This document shows positions 32,623 to 43,695 of a stretch of 64,000 nt of DNA, one piece after another. The position numbers and the translations under genes were made by a program. The notes below the pieces were generated by a model, which did not search any database, had not been told where the DNA came from, and was given only the letters and a program-made list of their open reading frames with translations. Origin of the DNA: Boswellia sacra (lineage: Eukaryota; Streptophyta; Magnoliopsida; Sapindales; Burseraceae); the NCBI GenBank assembly GCA_013180625.2, contig SNVD02013030.1, positions 1-64,000 of the forward strand. Reading direction: 5' to 3'. Positions within the stretch are counted from its first letter, which is position 1, and every line of letters starts with the position of its first letter.

Positions 32623-33842
32623 TGTTAGTTGAATTTTATTCACTAATTCAATAACCTTAAATTTAGTTTGTGATTAGCTTTTCAGTAAAATAAGAGGAAA
32701 ATAATGTGCTAATAAGATTAATTGTACAGTTTTTGAATTAAATATGATCCATAATAAAGCACAGCAAAAATAGGAGTTAAAGGGCTTAAAGAAGAAAAAT
32801 TCAAGATTTCAAAACTAGAGAATTGGCGCTCCAGTGCAAGGGGGTGGCCCAGTGGCACAAGATCATGAAAAATATATCAAGAATCCGAGACTTTGTGCTC
32901 CCGCACGCGCAACTCCAGCCGCAGTCTTACGCAAATGCAAATCAGGAAAAATTCAGAAGTCTTATTTCAGTTAGGATTTCAGATCCCTTCTCATAAAAAA
33001 TATAAATAGGTGTATTTTAGGTCTTTTCTATGTTACAGAGACGTCATTAGAGGTGCTTTGGAGGCCAAGAAATCAGACTAAAACTCTTAGAGGCACAAAT
33101 CAAGATTGAATCTTCAAAATTTCTAGCTCATTCTTCCCTCTTTGTACTCAATGATTTCAATTCAATTTTGTGTTGTTTCTCTTTACATTATGAACTAAAC
33201 ATCTTTTTCTAGGGTTAGGAGTAGCCAAGTTTGATACTCTAATTATTCAATTCAATATATTGATGTCTATTCAATTCTTGTTGAGTGAAATTGTGATTGT
33301 CTAGCCAACTATTGCTTGAATTAAGATACAAATTGGACTGATAGGTTGATTTATATTAGTCATTGAATATTTTGTCATAAATTCATTTGAGATAGAAATA
33401 TGATTGTGATTTGTGCAACTATATATGATTTCTTATGCTTCATAGATAATTATAGGTTGTTAGATGAGACAGAGATGTGATTCTCTCCATAATTATCCAT
33501 TATTATTGCTTTAGAAAAATAATAGATACGTCAGAGAAATTAGTTGTCAACAAGATGTTAAACATTAATTAAATTGAATTGAAATAATAGAGTGGATGAC
33601 TTAGGTGAAACCTGATACTCTAGAGCTTAATTCATGGGATTCTTCTCAATTTAGTTTAAACATTAGTTGTTAGTGTTTATCTAGTTTTTTAGTTAGCTAA
33701 TTATTTCCAAATTGCCATAAAAATTTTATTATTCAAATGAAATCATAGTTAGATTAAGTTTAGTAATTAATAACCAATCCTTTCAGGAACAATACTCATT
33801 CATCTTACTTGTTACGATTCTGTTTACCTGCGGATTTTTACA
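32623..33842 (+). repeat. LTR-like segment (about 1.2 kb)
   Basis: Starts TGTTAG after a purine-rich stretch, has TATAAATAGG at about 33001-33010 and a CT/T-rich U5-like part, and may end TACA at 33842. No clear primer site or partner LTR is seen in the window, so it is a solo or 3' LTR of a Ty3/gypsy-like element by inference. The LINE at 33913 lies directly beyond it. Confidence 0.4.
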
Positions 33843-33968
33843 TAAAATGGTTTTTTTTTTAAGGCCTTGAATTTGAATATTAGATTTATTTGCCTTTAAC
33901 TTAACTTTGATTACTGACGCCGAGCGAGTGGGACACCACCTTTACCATCATCTTGTTGGTCTTTACTC

Positions 33969-34290
33969 GATCTACAAGTTTTTCTTCATCAGCACCACCA
34001 GATTCGCGCCGCAACACCTCCGTTCAAAGCCACAAAGTTTCGAATTTTTCACTATTCACCGTCGCCCGCCGATGTCACCGGCGAGTGGCATCTCACCTCC
34101 ATCAAATTCTTATAGATCAAGCGACGTTCTACAAGTTTTCCTTCATCAGCACCACCAGATTCGCGCCGCATCACCTCTGTTCAAGGCTACAAAGTTTCGG
34201 ATTTACTATTCACCACCACCTCTCACCGGAAAACGGCGAGTTGCATCTCACATTTGCCACCATTTAGTAGATCGGACAACACTGACCAAC
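33969..34290 (+). repeat. 157-bp tandem duplication in the LINE 5' UTR
   Basis: TCTACAAGTTTT...CTTCATCAGCACCACC occurs at 33971 and again at 34128. The following gattcgcgccgca and caaagtttcg blocks are also repeated. The two units are about 90% alike by eye. Confidence 0.75.
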
Positions 34291-34491
34291 TTCTCCGTCT
34301 TGGTCGTCATCTGATTCCAACTACAAACCCCTCAAATCGCTGTTTCTTCATTTGGATAATACTGTTCACCGCGGTGGTTACTATTCATCCTACCGGAGAC
34401 ACTGTTCATCAGCCCCGCCCAGATTATTTTTTAGGTTATTCCATGCAACTTTGTCTCTTAATCGATTTCCTGATTTCTTGTGGTTTGGTCA

Positions 34492-35673
34492 ATGGATCCG
34501 CATAAGACGAATTGGGCCAACAAAGTTAAGATTACTGATTCGAGTACCCGTTGCAAATTGAATCTGGTTACCCCCAAGTAACTGGGTACAATCCTTGAGA
34601 TCCCGGATGAGATCGTTGATGAGAATGTGGCTGAATGGCGTAGATGTCTCTTTGGCTTCTTTCCGGGATTTTCAATGCCCTTTCATGCTACACGCTCTAT
34701 GGCCATGCGTGCTTGGAAAGCTAGCGGTCTACAGGACGTGCGCTCCACAGTTAATGGATATCTCGTCTTCCGTTTTCGAACTGAGGATGAGGTTCATGCA
34801 ATCATTGATCGCGGTCCTTGGTTGTTTGGAGGTAAATATATTTATTTAGAACCATGGCAACCGCATTTGAATCTTGAACTTTCCGGTACTGAAATGCACC
34901 CAGTTTGGGTCCGTTTGTATGACCTGCCGTTTTCTTTGTGGACAACAAAAGGCCTTGCCATGGTTTCAAGCATGGTTGGAGAACCTATCTCTTGTGACAA
35001 GATGACTTCTGATCTTTCCAGATTGGAGTATGCGAGGGTATGTGTTTGGCTGAATGCAAATTACCCTCTAGTTAAGAACTTCGAGATCAGATGTAAGCTC
35101 TCTTCCGAGCCCATCCAAATCCGAGTTGAGTATGAGTGGCTTCCAAAGCATTGCCTTGAATGTTGCTCCTTTGGTCATCGATGTTCGGATCCAACAAAGA
35201 CTTCAGGTAAGGATAAGAAAGAGACAAATACCTCTCTTAGCGCCCCTTTGAATAAGGGTAACAAGAATGAGGCAAATACCTCTGTTAGCGCCCCTTTGCA
35301 TAAGGGTAAAGAAGTGGCCAAGGTCGCTGAGAATTTGAAAGCTGTTACTCTTCCAACAAATTTTGTAACACATGATGTGCCCTTTAAGGCTGCTACAGTT
35401 TTGAGTACAGAGTCAGTATCAGATTCTGACTCTCTTTCTCCATTTGCGACTAACCAAGGAAGGCTATTGGATTCCATCCAGTGTTCTACAAATCATGAGG
35501 CATCTGTTTCGTCAGGATGGATAAATACAGGGCAACCTCCTATGTTTTCTCCCTCTCGTTTTGAGCTTTTGAATAGGCTAAGTGATGAGGATCAACCTGA
35601 TGGGATTGATCATACTCATTTGAACACCCCGAGTACTCCAATAAAGAAAGGTAAGAAGGAGAAGAACAAGTAG
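34492..35673 (+). pseudogene. plant L1 ORF1 protein (DUF4283, zinc knuckle)
   Basis: RNA-binding ORF1 protein of plant LINEs. The best start is the ATG at 34492 (MDPHKTNWANKV), which fits the family N-terminus. A TAA at 34579-34581 interrupts codon 30, after which the frame is open for more than 350 codons to 35673. The DUF4283 domain runs about 34600-35000 (FPGFSMPFHA, RGPWLFGGKYIYLEPW, VWVRLYDLPF). A CCHC-like knuckle, CLECCSFGHRC, is at about 35153-35185. Two repeated segments with SAPL..KG follow, then a Ser/Lys-rich tail. Only one nonsense change separates it from an open ORF. Confidence 0.8.
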
Positions 35674-36007
35674 GATTAAGGCTTTACTTAATCATACTTG
35701 ATTTTTTTTCTATTTCTTTATGTTTGCACCATTGTGATCATTTTCTTGTTTTCCTTTAATTGTTAGGCCATTTATGGTCATTGAAAATCTTGCTTTGTTC
35801 AGGCCCTGTAGCCTTTATTTCATGTTGTTAAGGCCATTTGTGATCTTTGCTTTGTTTTTTGCCGCTTGTGGCTGTTATTTTTTGATCTTGGACTTTATGT
35901 CCTAGTTGTAATTCTTGGCATATGCCCCTCGGATTTTTGTATATTATAATTTTTTAGATCTATATTACTAAGTAACTTTTCCAAAAAAAAAAAACTTAAC
36001 TTTGATT

Positions 36008-38148
36008 GCCGGATAAAAACATTTTAATGAAAAAAAACTTAAATTAGTAGCTTTTATATGAATGAAAATGTTTGAATGATTTGTCTTTCAAAATTACCAT
36101 TATAAACTATATCTATTTATTATTTTGTCATTTTTAATGATTTATATATTTGTTAGAAATTTAAAAAGAGTAAAGATTAGAGAGTTTTCTTCAAAGAAAA
36201 TTGATGAATTAGTTTGTCTTCATTAATGCTATTGATTTTAATTAAACCAATACTCTTAAAAAAAAAAACATTTCATTAGTATAAAATCTTACAAGTTAAT
36301 ATTTTAAAAAATGTATAATACAATTATGATTATTTATTTATTTTTTACCAAAACAATTAATTTATCAAATAGTTTGTGTTATGATATAACTAATTATAAT
36401 TCAATATATTTTATATAATCAATATGTATTATAAGCATCTATAAGGAAATATACGTCGGAACACTGATTTCGGATGTTTAAATTGTTATTTAAAATTAAA
36501 AAAAATCTATGTCCAGTCATACCTATCCAATCTTTTGTTGACTTCAAACTTATTCAAATTTCGAAATAATAATAGTAATAAAATGAAACAAACAAAGATT
36601 CTCCTGAATTACAAATACCTTTTTGAATGTATTATTTAGAATAGATCACAATTACATTATGAACATCAATATATTTTCACATGAGGTATCCAGAATTGGC
36701 GATACTTACTATATTTTCAATGAATGTATCTAAAAAAAAAAAGAGGCTGTGGAGCTATCAATTATCAATATCACTGTCATAAAAAATTTCTAGAAAATGA
36801 ATGAGTTAGTTTACCTTCATCAAGGCTATATATTTTCCTAAAACTAATATTCCTTTAAAAAAAATTAAGTATTTCATTACTATAAAAATCTCACAACTTA
36901 ATATTTTGTGAATTTATAATATAATCTTATACTTATTTTTTTATCAAAATAAATGATTTATCGAATAGTTCGTCTTATAGAGTGTTACACATGTTTTTTT
37001 TTTGATGATCAATATCTATTACAGTGTATTATTTAGAATAGAAAGGTAGAAATCAATATCTATATGTGTTCAATGAATGTATCTGAAAAAGTGAAGATAT
37101 CAATTATCAATATCATAGAAAGCTATGTCGTTTTCATTTTGAATTTGAGTTTGTGGTTGGGAACAGTAGACTGTTTAGAATAGAAAGGTAGAAATCATTT
37201 TGAATTTGGGTTTTAGGCTTTTCAAATGTGGTTCTCGACAGCAGAATTATTGGTTTTGACTTTTCTTTATCGATATAAGCTCATTTATTACATTTCCTTT
37301 TCTTTTCTAATCATTAATCAGGCTTATATTATTTATAATTTAATTGAATATAATTTCCTTATGAAACTGTAGAACACAAGAAGCTCATAAACAGATATAT
37401 TTATTTGAACGGCTTTCGCTGCAAATGTATCTCATATGATCTTACTTCACTTAGTAAATAAATATTATCCCAACATTTCTCTTTATATATTGCGTTAAAT
37501 CTCATATTATCTTTGAAACATTCTCTGCACTCATCTTTTAATAAAATATTACATTCCTAAGAAAATAACTCAGAAATCAGTTTATAATACAAAAGATAAA
37601 CTATCGATATTATTATTGAAATTATATATAGCTTAAGGTTTAAGCTATTTAATAATACCTATTTAATCTATTGTCATTCAGTGAATTATAAATAATACCT
37701 ATCTGATCGATCGTGATCCTGTATTTTAGTAACTATTGATTTGAATCTATACCCTGCATGTAGTTCAAAATACTATGTTAAACTTAACATAATAGGTTAA
37801 ATATTAAGTATTTATTTGTAGTCAACATAACCCAATGGTCTAATATTAATTACAAATCCTCAAAGTGACTATCTCAAAAATAATCAAGATTGAATGAGAG
37901 AAAATATAGAAAAGGAAATGGTAAAAAAATCATAATTCTCAGTAATCCAGTCTAGTAACAGCGATCAAGAGCCACTAGTATCCTACTAGAAAAGAAAACC
38001 CTTCCCACTACTAAAGGAATATGCAATTTTAATACTATTTTTACAAATTATTTTATACAAACTTAATGTAAATCGTAAGTACAAAATCTTTTGAAAATTT
38101 CACACTAAATCTTATTATATATCTTAGTAATCAAATGTGCATTAAAAC
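36008..38148. other. AT-rich intergenic sequence with a diverged duplication
   Basis: No ORF. A block at about 36170-36390 recurs, about 75-80% alike, at 36780-36985. Smaller pieces around 36625 and 36716 recur near 37020 and 37070. This suggests an old local duplication of about 600 bp rather than a known element. Confidence 0.45.
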
Positions 38149-38615
38149 TGTGAAGTGTAAGGTGTGAAGGCATTTTGCCTTTCACACTGCCTTCACACAA
38201 TCCCACATCGGTGGGAAACAAAGTGTAAGAGGGGGAGGCTAGGCTATATAATAAAGCCTCCTCCTCCCCTTATATGTGTACCAAGTTTATGTATTAAGCT
38301 TTTCGCTTCTTTCTCCCTTGTAATCTCCTCCATTTTAATTGTGAGAGAGATTGTAATATTTTTCTTCATAGTGAAATATTTTCGGTCTTGTCCCGTGGAG
38401 GTTTCTCTCAAATTGAGGGTTTTACCACGTTAAATATTTGTGTCTTTATTTTCTTTAATTCCCTTTAATTTGCTTACTGTGGTAAGGCTGAGCCACCCAA
38501 GTTGTCTATTTTATTTATTATGGAGGGCAGTGCCACCCAAATTGTTATTTCTAACATAACAATTTGTTTCTTGTCTTTTATTTGAGCTGCGGTAGGAGTG
38601 TTCAATCTCCTAACA
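38149..38615 (+). repeat. copia LTR 1 (467 bp)
   Basis: TGTGAAGTG...CCTAACA. Contains an inverted pair AAGGTGTGAAGGCA / TGCCTTCACAC at its start and TATATAATAA at 38245-38254 as the probable TATA box. The primer-binding site follows at 38617. Confidence 0.93.
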
Positions 38616-38616
38616 G

Positions 38617-38629
38617 TGGTATCAGAGCC
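38617..38629 (+). other. tRNA-Met primer-binding site, copia copy 1
   Basis: TGGTATCAGAGCC, one base after the LTR end. Confidence 0.9.
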
Positions 38630-38935
38630 AGTTTGCGAAGGCAGAGCCAGGGGTTAGGATAGTGAGTGGTTACTTGTATGGTTATATACATGTCTAGGAA
38701 AGCTTTGTCAAAAAGACGATAAGAGTCTAAGGAGACTGGATTTTAAGTGAGACCGCTTGTGACCCCTCCAGTGTTTCCTGGAAGCTTTTCTGGTGTATAT
38801 TAAATCGTACCGGTACTTACTACTATTCTTGGTTACCGTTTAGCAGTGGTGTACGTATACGGATATTGTTACTGTTCACGTATACGATATTCAAGGGTAC
38901 TGTTCACATATACGATACTGTTCACTGTAGGACAA

Positions 38936-41900
38936 ATGGCAGCCAAATTCAAGATAGAGAAGTTCGATGGAAACAACTTTGGGGTATGAAAAATTAAAAT
39001 AAAGGCTGTCTTGAGAAAAGAAAATTGCCTTGAAGCAATTGATGGAAGACCGGAAAATATGCAAGATGAAAATAAATGGGAGAAGATAGATGGTGATGCG
39101 ATGGCAAGTCTACATCTAGCAGTTGCAGATGAAGTGCTGTCAAGTATTCAAGAATTAAACTCTGCAAAGGAGATTTGGGATACTTTGACAAGCTTGTATG
39201 AAGCCAAATCTCTACACAACAAAATTTTCTTGAAAAGGAAGCTGTACACTCTTCGTATGTCAGAAACCACTCCGGTGACTGAACATATCAACACTTTGAA
39301 GACGTTATTCTCTCAACTCTCAACCATGGAGCATAACATAGAAGAGAAGGAACGTGCTGAGCTTCTACTTCAGAGTCTACCTGATTCATATGATAATCTC
39401 ATCCTCAACTTGGCAAATGGTTCAATGAAGTCATCTCTAGTCTTTAATGATGTTGCGGCTGCTGTCTTAGAAGAAGAAAGCAGACGTAAAAACAAGGAAG
39501 ACAGAATAATGACTTCTCAACATGCAGAGGCTTTATCCGCCAACAGAGGGAGATCAAGGGAACGTGGTTCCAGTGGGAGTCACAATCAGAACAGGGGAAA
39601 GTCTAAAGGAAGGAAGTTTATTAAATGCTACCATTGTGGAAAGCAAGGGCACGTGAAAAACGAGTGTTGGCATCTTAAGAAGAATGGAGAGGGAAACAGC
39701 AAAGGAAAAGAATCTGAGTCGTCAGGATCTCAAGGTTGTGTAGCAAGTACTTCAGGGAATGGCGAAATCTGGTGCAGCGAGGCAACAACAGTTGTGGAAG
39801 GCAGAAAAAGGTTTGCTGATATATGGTTAATTGATTCAGCAGCAACATGGCATATGACTTCTAGAAGAGATTAGTTCTATCAATATAAACCTATCTCAGA
39901 AGGGTCTGTGTACATGGGTGATGATCATGCCTTAAAAATCGCTGGTATTGGAACCATCAAAGTAAAAATGTTTGATGGTACGATTCGCACTATCCAAGAT
40001 GTACGACATGTGACTGGCTTGAAGAAAAATTTGCTATCGATGGGACAGTTGGATGACCTCGGATGTGAGTTCCATACGAAAAATGGGATCATGAAGGTTG
40101 TCAGAGGCGCACTTATGGTGATGAAGGCAGAAAAGATTGCTGCTAACCTATACATGCTCCATGGAGAAACAGTTCAGGAGGCAGAAACAGCAATTGCTAG
40201 TTTTGGAGAAGAATTGTCTATGATATGGCATCGAAGACTTGGCCATATGTCCGAAAAAGGTTTGAAGATTCTCTCTGATCGAAAACTGCTTCCTGGAATC
40301 AAAACTGTAAGTTTACCATTCTGTGAGCATTGTGTTATTAGCAAGTAGAGTAGACTGAGTTTTAGCAGATCTATTTCTAGGAGTAAAAACATTCTAGACT
40401 TGATTCATTCTGATGTTTGGGAATCACCGGTTACGTCCCTAGGAGGAGCAAACTACTTTGTATTGTTTATGGATGATTATTCTAGGAGATGTTGGGTATA
40501 TGTCATCAAGAAAAAGTCAGATGTATTTCCTGTATTCAAAGCCTTCAAAGCACAGGTGGAACTTGAATCCGGAAAAAGGATCAAGTGTTTGAGGACAGAT
40601 AATGGGAGAGAATTCTGCAACAAAGAGTTTGACACTTTTTGTAGTAAAGAAGGTGTGAAACAGCAGAAGACAGTTGCTTACACACCACAACAAAATGCAG
40701 TAGCAGAGCGGACGAATAGAACTCTCGCAGAAAAAATGAGAGCATTACTAAAGACTGCGGGTCTACCCAAGACATTTTGGGCAGAAGCAGCCACTACAGC
40801 CTGTTACTTGATAAATAGGTCTCCATCAACAGCAATTGAGATGAAGACACCTATGGAGATGTGGACCGGTAAGCCAACTGATTATTCCTCCCTTCATATT
40901 TTCGGATGTCTTGCTTATGTGATGTATCATGACCAAGAAAGAACGAAGTTGGATCCAAAATCCAGGAAATGTATCTTCTTGGGATATGCTGATGGAGTAA
41001 AGGGGTATCGCTTATGGGATCCTACTGCCCATAAGATTGTCATCAGCAGGGATGTTGTCTTTATAGAAGACATGTTTAAATGTGAAGAAAGTGATAGCGC
41101 GAAGAAAAATGTTGAGATTGTATCAATACAGGAAGAAACAGTTTCTTCTGAAGCAATACCAGAACACGATGATCAAGAACCAGTTGAGTCTGAAGCACCT
41201 GAAGTCCGTCGATCAATTCGAGAAAGAAGGGAACCTTCTTGGCACTCAGAATATGTGATGGCGAGCAACGTTGCATACTGTTTCCTAACAGAAGATGGGG
41301 AGCCTTCAACCTTTTAGGAGGCTATAAAAAGTTCTGATGCATCTCTATGGATGACAGCAATGCATGAAGAGATGGAAGCTTTAGACAAAAACAAGACATG
41401 GGATCTTGTGCCACTACCACATGGAAGAAAAGTCATCGGAAACAAATGGGTCTACAAGATCAAACGTGATGAGAATGATCAAGTGGAGCGGTATCGTGCT
41501 AGACTGGTGGTCAAAGGATATGCTCAGAAAGAAGGAGTTGATTTCAATGAGATATTCTCTCCTGTGGTAAGACTTACAACAATTCGAGTAGTCTTGGCTA
41601 TGTGTGCTACTTTTGACTTACACTTAGAGCAGTTAGATGTAAAAACTGCGTTTCTTCATGGAGAACTTGAAGAAGAAATTTATATGCTCCAACCGGAAGG
41701 TTTTGTTAAAGAAGGAAAAGAGAACTTGGTTTGCAGGTTGACCAAATCTCTGTACGGCTTAAAACAGGCGCCAAGGTGTTGGTACAAGAGATTTGATTCA
41801 TTCATCATCAGCCTTGGGTACAACAGACTCAGTTCAGATCATTGTACTTATTACAAGAGGTTTGAGGAAGACTTTATCATTTTGCTGTTGTACGTGGACG

Positions 41901-42856
41901 ATATGTTGGTAGCAGGCACTAACAAATATCAAGTCCAAGAATTAAAGGCACAATTGGCTAGGGGATTTGAAATGAAGGATTTAGGATCGGCAAACAAGAT
42001 TCTAGGGATGCAAATTCACCGAGACAGAAAAAACAAGAAGATTTGGCTATCTCAAAAGAACTACTTGAAGAAAATCTTGCGTCGCTTCAACATGCAAGAT
42101 TGTAAGCCAATTTCTACCCCATTTCCTGTTAATCATAAATTATCCTCAAGTATGAGTCCTAGCAATGAAGCGGAGAGGATAGAAATGTCTCGAGTACCGT
42201 ATGCATCAGCAGTAGGGAGCATAATGTATGCTATGATTTGTACAAGACCAGACATTGCACAAGCAGTGGGAGCGGTCAGTAGATTCATGGCTAATCCAGG
42301 GAGAGAGCATTGGAATTCTGTTAAGAGGATCCTTAGATACATCAAAGGAACCTCTGATGCTGCACTATGCTATGGAGGATCAGAGTTCATTGTCAAGGGC
42401 TATGTTGATTCAGATTTTGCAGGAGATATTGACAAAAGGAAGTCCACTACAGGCTATGTGTTTACACTTGCAGGAGGTGCTGTGAGCTGGGTATCTAAAC
42501 TTCAAACTGTTGTGGCTCTATCTACAACAGAAGCAGAGTACATGGCAGCTACACAAGCTTGCAAGGAAGCTATTTCGATCAAAAGGTTATTGGAGAAACT
42601 TGGGCACAAACAAGAGAAGATTTCTTTGTTTTGTGACAGTCAGAGTGCCTTGCATATTGCAAGAAATCCAGCCTTTTATTCAAGAACGAAGCACATAGGA
42701 GTTCAATATCATTATGTACGAGAAGTAGTGGAAGATGGAATAGTGGATATGCAGAAAATCCACACGAAGGACAACATAGCAGATGCATTGACCAAACCAA
42801 TCAATGCTGACAAGTTCATTTGGTGTAAAACGTCTTGTGGCCTGTTAGAGACGTGA
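38936..42856 (+). pseudogene. copia gag-pol polyprotein, copy 1 (four in-frame stops)
   Basis: A 1307-codon frame with no frameshift. Order: gag (MAAKFKIEKFDGNNFG start), zinc knuckle CYHCGKQGHVKNEC, protease motif LIDSAATWHM, GAG-pre-integrase HRRLGH, integrase, RT with YVDDM, RNase H, end GLLET. Stops: TGA 38987-38989 (TGG in copy 2), TAG 39872-39874 and TAG 40346-40348 (both shared with copy 2), TAG 41315-41317 (CAG in copy 2). The third integrase block reads PQQNAVAERTNR against PQQNGVAERTNR in copy 2. RT and RNase H (41351-42856) are open for 501 codons. The start at 38936 is conserved in both copies. Confidence 0.9.
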
Positions 42857-42897
42857 GCAGCATGTATAGAGACAAGACTGAAAGAAAAAATGCCTTC

Positions 42898-42908
42898 AAG
42901 TGGGAGAA
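42898..42908 (+). other. polypurine tract before LTR 2
   Basis: AAGTGGGAGAA directly before TGTGAAG. An identical tract lies at 47658-47668 before LTR 3. Confidence 0.85.
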
Positions 42909-43375
42909 TGTGAAGTGTAAGGTGTGAAGGCATTTTGCCTTTCACACTGCCTTCACACAATCCCACATTGGTGGGAAACAAAGTGTAAGAGGGGGAGGCT
43001 AGGCTATATAATAAAGCCTCCTCCTCCCCTTATATGTGTACCAAGTTTGTGTATTAAGCTTTTATCTTCTTTCTCCCTTGTAATCTCCTCCATTTTAATT
43101 GTGAGAGAGATTGTAATATTTTTCTTCATAGTGAAATATTTTCGGTCTTGTCCCGTGGAGGTTTCTCTCAAATTGAGGGTTTTACCACGTTAAATATTTG
43201 TGTCTTTATTTTCTTTAATTCCCTTTAATTTGCTTACTGTGGTAAGGCTGAGCCACCCAAGTTGTCTATTTTATTTATTATGGAGGGCAGTGCCACCCAA
43301 ATTGTTATTTCTAACATAACAATTTGTTTCTTGTCTTTTATTTGAGCTGCGGTAGGAGTGTTCAATCTCCTAACA
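42909..43375 (+). repeat. copia LTR 2 (467 bp), shared middle LTR
   Basis: Differs from LTR 1 at only about four positions by eye, all in its first 170 bp, and from LTR 3 at about a dozen. At the one informative site near 43049 it has the G of LTR 3 rather than the A of LTR 1. This fits an LTR made by recombination between the 3' and 5' LTRs. Confidence 0.93.
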
Positions 43376-43376
43376 G

Positions 43377-43389
43377 TGGTATCAGAGCC
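43377..43389 (+). other. tRNA-Met primer-binding site, copia copy 2
   Basis: TGGTATCAGAGCC, one base after LTR 2. Confidence 0.9.
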
Positions 43390-43695
43390 AGTTTGCGAAG
43401 GCAGAGCCAGGGGTTAGGATAGTGAGTGGTTACTTGTATGGTTATATACATGTCTAGGAAAGCTTTGTCAAAAAGACGATAAGAGTCTAAGGAGACTGGA
43501 TTTTAAGTGAGACCGCTTGTGACCCCTCCAGTGTTTCCTGGAAGCTTTTCTGGTGTATATTAAATCGTACCGGTACTTACTACTATTCTTGGTTACCGTT
43601 TAGCAGTGGTGTACGTATACGGATATTGTTACTGTTCACGTATACGATATTCAAGGGTACTGTTCACATATACGATACTGTTCACTGTAGGACAA

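Larger units (their letters stand above)
33913..35992 (+). mobile_element. ORF1-only plant L1 LINE with target-site duplications
   Basis: Flanked by the identical 15-mer AACTTAACTTTGATT at 33898-33912 and 35993-36007. The left part is a 5' UTR with a tandem duplication, then an ORF1 with a DUF4283 domain and zinc knuckle, then about 300 bp of 3' UTR and a run of A at the right end. There is no endonuclease or reverse transcriptase (ORF2). Perfect duplications and a poly(A) end show a real target-primed insertion, fairly recent, and mobilised in trans. Confidence 0.85.

Noticed and set aside
38164..38433. 89-codon ORFs at the start of each copia LTR
   Set aside because: They lie wholly in LTR sequence, include the promoter and have no protein features.
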